Below, piece by piece: positions 17,101 through 18,615 of a stretch of 18,615 nt of DNA (positions within the stretch are counted from its first letter, which is position 1; every line of letters starts with the position of its first letter). The notes beneath the pieces were generated by a model. That model ran no database searches and had not been told where the DNA came from. It was given only the letters and a program-made list of their open reading frames with translations. Location: assembly GCA_036244855.1 (NCBI GenBank), contig BQKZ01007329.1:19449-38063 (forward strand), given 5' to 3'. Made by a program: the position numbers and the translations under genes. This DNA is from Temnopleurus reevesii. Lineage: Eukaryota; Echinodermata; Echinoidea; Temnopleuroida; Temnopleuridae.

Positions 17101-18615
17101 TCTGCAACAGTTTTCATACCGTAACGTAGCAAGAATCTAATCTATGTTTCTGAAAGTTATGACTTGATAATTTTAAATTAAAAAAAAATCGTTAATGTAT
17201 TAAACTCAATCAACATGCTGTGTTAATTACCATAGAATGATCAATCTATAGCATGCACTGGAATGTAATGTTCCATGCACCGCAAAGTATTTTTGACAAC
17301 ACTTGTAATTGAATAAAATTAATTTGACACACTTAGAAACAAAAGAAAATATTGTACCTTTTAATGTGAAAACACATGAATTACTGGGAGCTCATTGTGG
17401 GTTGCAATAAGATGGTGCTGTTTTATCATTGAAATGATATAGGGAAGACCAGGGCTAGTTCACCTAAGGGGCAAGTTCACCACCCGTGGTTTTTCAAAAT
17501 CTATACAGAGGATGAGAAATAAAGCATATCTAGTATGTTATGTGATCGACTCTGCGCCCAACATTCCCCCTTTCTTTCGTCGTTCAAGCAGCTTTGAAAT
17601 TTTACCTTGGAATTTATTATTTTTGTCCAATTTTGTCCAATCTTAGCTGCTCAGCAATGGAAGCTATGGAAACACGTGGTCGCCGAGCCTATCCAAGAAG
17701 ACAAAGCCTTGACCGGGGCTCACAGAACTTATCCCATCTATCATATCACTACACATGTACAACGGAAGCCTGGCTTCTACGTCTGGAATATCGCCCTCAT
17801 CATGGTAAGTAATGACCAATCAGTGTAATGAAGTTTGTTGGATGGAAAATTGCTTTCCAAACAAATCTTTGAATAAGTTGAACGTCAAAAACCCACATTG
17901 TTTTCTGAATATTTTTAGCTAAATCTCATGATTCAAGATCTTACCTTTTCATGAGTTTGGGACCCCCCCCCTCCCCTCCCACACACACACACACACACAC
18001 ACACATCCCTTGGTTCATTCGTTTGTTAAAAAGTTTGGGAGTTTTTGTTCGAAGTTCAAGACGTGTTTGTCCGATGCCTATAATAATAGAAAACATCTCA
18101 AGGAAAAAAAAGAAGCCAGAGTTTAAAATCTACTTAGCCTATTGTCGTACTAGCTCTCTGTTACTCCTCTGCAAAGTTACGTTCATACAGTGACAAGTTA
18201 ACGTTATGAATATTTATATATATATTCCTATAAATATTTATTTTAAAAAAAACCCACACATTCTATCCCTATTTCTGCAATCATATTAGCAAAAATTGTG
18301 TTGAATCATAATGCTCATTACGGATTCTGCTAATGTTGCCAACCAGAGGACCCACAACGGAAAAATAAACATAAAACTTTTAACAAGTTATCAGATTTTA
18401 TTCGAACTGTCCCCACATTTTCTTCATACTATGAAACAACATACTTGCTAAGGACGGGTTCCCGTTTAAAACATAGTCCCAATTTTGCTAGATTTCAATC
18501 CATGTTCCATTTTACGAATTTCCATTTCATTTTCCCTCTCCATCATCATACCAGCTGCTGATAGCCATCCTAACGTTCACATCATTCGTGGTGGAGCGGG
18601 GAGCTCCGGCGGACC
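3174..18615 (+). CDS. Pentameric ligand-gated ion channel (Cys-loop-like receptor) subunit, six exons, 3' truncated by window end
   Basis: Gene-level entry. The spliced model joins 3174-3521, 12269-12397, 13266-13466, 13731-13830, 17647-17804 and 18555-18615, about 332 codons with no stop, every intron GT-AG and all phases compatible. Domain order: N-terminal charged segment (1-116), ligand-binding domain (about 117-300) with the superfamily FPFD motif at 221-224 and an Arg-Lys-Pro-Gly pre-M1 stretch at 299-302, then M1 (about 304-325). Proteins of this family form five-subunit channels in the plasma membrane, gated by ligand binding at subunit interfaces. Ligand and ion selectivity cannot be told, because the pore helix M2 is outside the window. 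No vicinal Cys pair is present in the loop C region, so a nicotinic alpha-type subunit is unlikely. The distal LBD reads more like the divergent, prokaryote-like receptors of marine invertebrates than classical nAChR, GABA or glycine subunits (inference). Exons 3-4 are present twice in this assembly; the first copies are used in this model. Confidence 0.85.
3590..4018. repeat. TTA/ATT-rich microsatellite block with 72-bp duplication
   Basis: About 430 bases of TTA, TTG, ATC and CTC triplets at the start of intron 1. Inside it, a longer unit beginning ttgctaatatcattattg occurs at 3861 and again at 3933, an imperfect 72-bp tandem duplication. The Ile/Leu/Tyr-rich ORFs in all frames are repeat artefacts. 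Confidence 0.95.
4019..4299. other. Intron 1 sequence, nothing recognised
   Basis: AT-rich intron DNA between two microsatellites. Confidence 0.4.
4300..4357. repeat. AGT/AGA trinucleotide microsatellite
   Basis: Imperfect (AGTAGA)n run, giving a Val/Glu-rich pseudo-ORF. Confidence 0.85.
4358..5457. other. Intron 1 sequence with a weak inverted-repeat pair
   Basis: AT-rich without genes. The sequence aattatttg..ttgccctc at 4660-4677 recurs in reverse complement at 4981-5002 with a 4-base gap difference, which could mark a degenerate element of about 340 bp. CCTCCAAA near 5184 and TTTGGAGG near 5233 form another short inverted pair. Confidence 0.35.
5458..5637 (-). mobile_element. Inverted-repeat element (MITE-like), copy B
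   Basis: 180 bp beginning aacacgatatt and ending atatcgtgtt. The ends are imperfect inverted repeats of about 35 bp. Its reverse complement aligns along nearly the whole length with the element at 7888-8064, including interior blocks such as ctttgtaat and ctattcaaatc, so the two are members of one family in opposite orientations. It has no coding capacity. It is more decayed than copy A, and no clear target duplication is visible. I do not recognise the family. Confidence 0.7.
5638..6000. other. Intron 1 sequence, nothing recognised
   Basis: AT-rich intron DNA without repeats or coding signal that I can identify. Confidence 0.4.
6001..6262. promoter_or_regulatory. GC-rich island in intron 1, candidate enhancer
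   Basis: About 260 bases of distinctly higher G+C and complex sequence inside an AT-rich, repeat-laden intron. It has a perfect 10-bp inverted repeat ggcctaatta (6054-6063) / taattaggcc (6082-6091), whose TAATTA cores are homeodomain-type sites. A second inverted repeat cgatctc (6116-6122) / gagatcg (6144-6150) has a nested gtag/ctac stem. It has no coding frame. A cis-regulatory module is the best guess; an old unique insertion is the alternative. Confidence 0.3.
6275..6376. repeat. G-rich run followed by C13 run
   Basis: Purine/G-rich 6275-6304 with several G4-G6 tracts (G-quadruplex capable), then C13 at 6364-6376 and (AGAGA)-type purines to 6396. The G and C runs could pair. Confidence 0.8.
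6377..7743. other. Intron 1 sequence, no gene seen
   Basis: AT-rich. Contains a degenerate CA-rich stretch (7090-7170) and a GC-richer patch at about 7410-7520 without recognisable content. The short ORFs around 6784-7069 on both strands show no domain. Confidence 0.45.
7744..7887. repeat. ATT microsatellite with internal (AGT)n run
   Basis: ATT/ATC triplets with a nearly pure (TAG)n run of about 12 units at 7807-7845, then more ATT up to the left end of MITE copy A. Confidence 0.95.
7888..8064 (+). mobile_element. Inverted-repeat element (MITE-like), copy A
   Basis: 177 bp with terminal inverted repeats of 35 bp that differ at one position (aacacgatataaactatttt at the left, its reverse complement at the right). 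Both flanks are ATT microsatellite, so the element either inserted into an (ATT)n tract or its target duplication (TTA or ATTATTA) seeded expansion. The interior matches copy B in reverse orientation. It is non-coding and would need a transposase supplied in trans. Confidence 0.75.
8065..8163. repeat. (TTA)n microsatellite
   Basis: A pure run to about 8103, then interrupted by ATC/GTC units. It continues the microsatellite left of MITE copy A. Confidence 0.9.
8247..8312 (-). mobile_element. Fragment of SINE/LINE-type 3' tail, reverse orientation
   Basis: Read on the minus strand this gives ...gtgcgctatacaagtagccaccattattattatt, resembling the GCGCTATATAA-plus-ATT tail of the SINE at 15970-16264. 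Only the tail is present; the head and body are not recognisable. Confidence 0.4.
8313..8884. other. Intron 1 sequence, nothing recognised
   Basis: AT-rich intron DNA. It ends with gatcagt (8875-8881), which is repeated just beyond the next element. Confidence 0.4.
8885..9016. mobile_element. Second MITE, 132 bp, GGGGCCTGTAA termini
   Basis: The left end ggggcctgtaacataaaaga and the right end, in reverse complement ggggcctgtaaaataaaaga, are near-perfect inverted repeats extending to a shared caattaa. An internal pair cttacgat / atcgtaag forms a sub-terminal palindrome. The direct repeat GATCAGT at 8875-8881 and 9018-9024 flanks it with a few extra bases and is a candidate target duplication. 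Such GGGCC(T/C)GT-ended elements with an internal TTACGAT palindrome are familiar from marine invertebrate genomes (recollection). No coding capacity. Confidence 0.7.
9025..12268. other. Intron 1, 3' part, no gene seen
   Basis: AT-rich. Minor structures: a small cttcg/cgaag hairpin near 9279-9292; a 17-bp direct repeat ttaatattctagcaaat at 10145 and 10168; a G11 run (11312-11322) followed by a C-rich run (11366-11390). No ORF with domain-like content. It ends in the polypyrimidine tract and acceptor of exon 2. Confidence 0.5.
12269..12397 (+). CDS. Exon 2: start of ligand-binding domain
   Basis: 43 codons, phase 0 at both ends. The acceptor follows a pyrimidine run (ctttcttcttttctag) and the donor GAG|GTAAGT is near consensus. 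The product starts VFARIRCNII, then TVGDIDTVTQ, QFTAEIYLSV, TWKEP. This is the first beta-strand region of the pLGIC ligand-binding domain: a strand with alternating hydrophobics, the I-D turn, then a strand ending in the W residue that usually lies in the LBD core (pattern YLxxxWxxP). No stop is present in the frame set by exon 1. The best explanation is the N-terminal half of Neur_chan_LBD; a chance ORF is unlikely given splice sites, phase and pattern together. Confidence 0.85.
12398..13014. other. Intron 2, 5' part, no gene seen
   Basis: Starts with the consensus donor GTAAGT. Otherwise AT-rich unique sequence. A 69-codon minus-strand frame at 12346-12555 overlaps exon 2 and is a shadow. 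Confidence 0.5.
13015..13149. repeat. Tandem duplication, 69-bp unit, two copies
   Basis: The unit begins tttggaatttggaattt at 13015 and again at 13084. The following ~50 bases, including cattgacatgtacagccaac, are the same except for one change (gttctgatt against gttatgatt). Near-identity implies a recent event. It lies in intron 2, about 120 bases before exon 3. Confidence 0.9.
13266..13466 (+). CDS. Exon 3: central ligand-binding domain with divergent Cys loop
   Basis: 67 codons, phase 0-0, acceptor taccatctag|GAT and donor CAG|GTGAGA. It encodes DVNWEEQWDPRIYFFNAVNI (model residues 160-179), matching the LBD stretch around the conserved Trp and Pro before loop A/E strands. It ends with KCHMQLKDFPFDCQ (213-226). 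FPFD is the hallmark of the superfamily. Cys214 sits seven residues before the F, as in classical Cys-loop receptors. The second Cys (225) directly follows FPFD instead of lying four residues after its D, so the loop is C-x10-C and not C-x13-C. The 3' 93 bases recur at 14606-14698 with one change (Leu212 to Phe). Confidence 0.9.
13731..13830 (+). CDS. Exon 4: distal ligand-binding domain
   Basis: 100 nt, entering in phase 0 and leaving in phase 1. The acceptor has a long T run (ttttttttttcag|GAT) and the donor is ACAG|GTGATT, which lacks the usual G at +5. The product DLTIKLMSDWPVDDVEFVKD continues directly from the FPFD-C-Q of exon 3 into the beta strand after the Cys loop, and then MNIKDSIRLDTFT (loop B region). 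The Leu at residue 228 occupies the place of the second canonical cysteine. If the donor is not used, the frame stays open through the following GAT repeat until a stop at about 13989. A near-identical copy lies at 15294-15393. Confidence 0.85.
13836..14210 (+). repeat. GAT/GAC/GAG-rich low-complexity tract, copy 1
   Basis: About 370 bases dominated by (GAT)n, GAC, GGT and GAG triplets, directly after the exon 4 donor. Read in the exon 4 frame it gives a poly-Asp/Glu stretch up to a stop near 13989. On the opposite strand it gives long Ile/Thr/Val ORFs that are repeat artefacts. Imperfect units and interruptions suggest an old, drifting trinucleotide microsatellite. Confidence 0.9.
14211..14557. 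other. Intronic sequence of copy 1, no gene seen
   Basis: AT-rich intron sequence. Bases 14363-14382 (tttccatggtaatctgat region) correspond to the sequence following the SINE in copy 2, so this is the empty insertion site. The block from about 14450 is shared with copy 2 (about 16300-16444). Confidence 0.6.
14605..14605. other. Single N: probable contig junction
   Basis: The only ambiguous base in the window. It lies exactly where copy 1 of the duplicated segment stops (gatgtctg) and copy 2 begins (cctaatgg), in the middle of an exon 3 copy that therefore has no splice acceptor. This is what two unmerged overlapping contigs, or a gap of unknown size, would look like. Confidence 0.8.
14606..14698 (+). 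pseudogene. Partial second copy of exon 3
   Basis: 93 bases (31 codons) matching the 3' part of exon 3 with one substitution (tta to ttt, Leu to Phe before the first loop cysteine). The donor (CAG|GTAGGA) is intact, but the first 108 bases and the acceptor are missing because the copy starts at the N. As it stands it cannot be spliced as an exon. It is probably the other allele of exon 3, or a complete duplicate whose 5' part is lost in a gap. The divergent Cys loop C-x10-C is kept. Confidence 0.8.
14731..14751. repeat. Poly-C tract (C21)
   Basis: Uninterrupted run of 21 C in the intron after the exon 3 copy. The equivalent place in copy 1 has no such run. The length is prone to sequencing error. 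Confidence 0.9.
14752..15293. other. Intron between exon 3 and exon 4 copies (copy 2)
   Basis: AT-rich intron sequence without a recognisable gene. Only its ends resemble the copy 1 intron (cagtcagaaattgtgaccaaa region near 15222 against the similar sequence near 13611). The middle part has no counterpart there, so one allele or copy has an insertion or deletion of about 330 bp. Confidence 0.55.
15294..15393 (+). CDS. Second copy of exon 4
   Basis: Same length (100 nt), phases (0 to 1), acceptor type (tttttgttcag|GAT) and weak donor (ACAG|GTGATT) as 13731-13830. Six base differences in 100, all at third codon positions; five are silent and one is conservative (Asp to Glu in WPVxD). This shows selection on the protein, as expected for a second allele or a functional duplicate. 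It is joined to a broken exon 3 copy upstream. Including both exon pairs in one mRNA would shift the frame, because 201+100 nt is not a multiple of three. Confidence 0.7.
15398..15836 (+). repeat. GAT/GAC/GGT-rich low-complexity tract, copy 2
   Basis: About 440 bases of trinucleotide-rich sequence after the second exon 4 donor, homologous to 13836-14210 but longer, with its own pure stretches (for example GGTGGTGGT near 15643). In the exon 4 frame it stays open as an Asp-rich stretch until a stop near 15543. Confidence 0.9.
15970..16264 (+). mobile_element. tRNA-derived SINE with L2-like 3' tail
   Basis: The 5' head is a degenerate tRNA gene with an A box (tagtgtagtgg, 15978-15988) and a near-perfect B box (ggttcgactct, 16014-16024), the internal RNA polymerase III promoter. 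The body contains cctcagcaagaaa-like and acccaggtgaggtgaatggg sequences that I recognise from sea urchin SINEs. The 3' end has gcaaagcgcctctgagcac, gcgctatataaatt and a short ATT microsatellite, the usual tail by which such SINEs borrow LINE reverse transcriptase. The target duplication is imperfect (ttcatgg before, ttccatgg after). It is inserted in intron 4 in the gene's orientation and is absent from copy 1. Confidence 0.8.
16445..17646. other. Intron 4, 3' part, no gene seen
   Basis: AT-rich unique sequence between the end of the duplicated segment and exon 5. A 113-codon minus-strand frame at 16379-16720 has a hydrophobic start but no recognisable domain and no support from splice sites or conservation, so I do not call it. 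It ends in a usable acceptor, tccaatcttag|CT. Confidence 0.5.
17647..17804 (+). CDS. Exon 5: end of LBD, pre-M1 and start of M1
   Basis: 158 nt. It takes up the split codon from exon 4 (G|CT, Ala260) and leaves in phase 0 at ATG|GTAAGT, a consensus donor. It encodes AQQWKLWKHVVAEPIQEDKA, then LTGAHRTYPIYHITTHVQRK, then PGFYVWNIALIM. The pattern TYPIYHITTHVQRKPGFYVW is a classic pLGIC last LBD strand leading into M1 (x-R-x-P-x-F-Y). Loop C (about 281-291) has no Cys pair, and His285/Tyr288/Tyr291 are the candidate aromatic or ligand-side residues. The choice of acceptor (17646) is fixed by phase; the alternative AG eight bases later would shift the frame. Confidence 0.9.
17962..18005. repeat. 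C-rich run followed by (CA)n microsatellite
   Basis: A C-rich stretch (17963-17979) runs into about 13 CA units (17980-18005) in intron 5. Confidence 0.9.
18006..18554. other. Intron 5 remainder, no gene seen
   Basis: AT-rich intron with an AT palindrome-like run at about 18210-18240. It ends in catcataccag, the acceptor for exon 6. Confidence 0.5.
18555..18615 (+). CDS. Exon 6 (partial): rest of M1
   Basis: Phase 0 start after ccatcatcataccag. The 20 visible codons read LLIAILTFTSFVVERGAPAD and complete the M1 helix begun in exon 5 (about residues 304-325), ending with a short charged turn before M2. The exon is cut by the window edge. M2 (pore), M3, the intracellular loop and M4 are expected next. 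Confidence 0.85.
   Translation, partial: MLIAILTFTSFVVERGAPAD

Noticed and set aside
17646..17654. Alternative exon 5 acceptor at tgctcag
   Set aside because: Would shift the reading frame and destroy the pre-M1 match; the upstream cttag site fits phase 1.

Overview
The window is animal nuclear DNA: AT-rich, with very long introns, GT-AG splice sites, many microsatellites and several non-autonomous mobile elements. A tRNA-derived SINE near the 3' end has a body and a GCGCTATATAA-type tail that I recognise from sea urchins, so an echinoderm (most likely a sea urchin) is the best guess. That is recognition from memory, not a search result.

I can support one protein-coding gene. It lies on the + strand and is cut by the right edge of the window: a pentameric ligand-gated ion channel (Cys-loop receptor superfamily) subunit. 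Six exons are visible: 3174-3521, 12269-12397, 13266-13466, 13731-13830, 17647-17804 and 18555-18615+. All introns are GT-AG and all phases agree (0, 0, 0, 1, 0). Together they encode about 332 residues: an unusual N-terminal segment with a short predicted coiled coil and no visible signal peptide, an extracellular ligand-binding domain, and the first membrane helix M1. M2-M4 must lie beyond the window. The FPFD signature of the superfamily is intact. The first cysteine of the loop is in its usual place, but the second is three residues early (C-x10-C) and the usual second-cysteine position is Leu.

Layout: 1-2820 is non-coding sequence with a CA microsatellite and an ACGCA-rich segment. 2820-3173 is a GC-richer putative promoter and 5' leader. 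3174-3521 is exon 1. 3522-12268 is an 8.7-kb first intron holding TTA/AGT microsatellites, two copies in opposite orientation of an undescribed-looking ~180-bp inverted-repeat element, a second 132-bp MITE, a fragment of SINE/LINE tail, and a GC-rich island with inverted repeats (possible enhancer). 12269-13466 holds exons 2 and 3, separated by an intron with a fresh 69-bp tandem duplication.

From 13374 to 16444 the second part of exon 3, exon 4, a GAT-rich tract and downstream sequence are present twice. The two copies meet at a single N at 14605. Copy 1 ends just before the N and copy 2 starts just after it. Copy 2 carries a SINE that copy 1 lacks. The simplest reading is two haplotype contigs placed side by side instead of merged; a real duplication remains possible. 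Exons 3+4 add 301 nt, so both pairs cannot be used in one in-frame mRNA. Exon 5 (pre-M1 and M1 start) and the start of exon 6 close the window.
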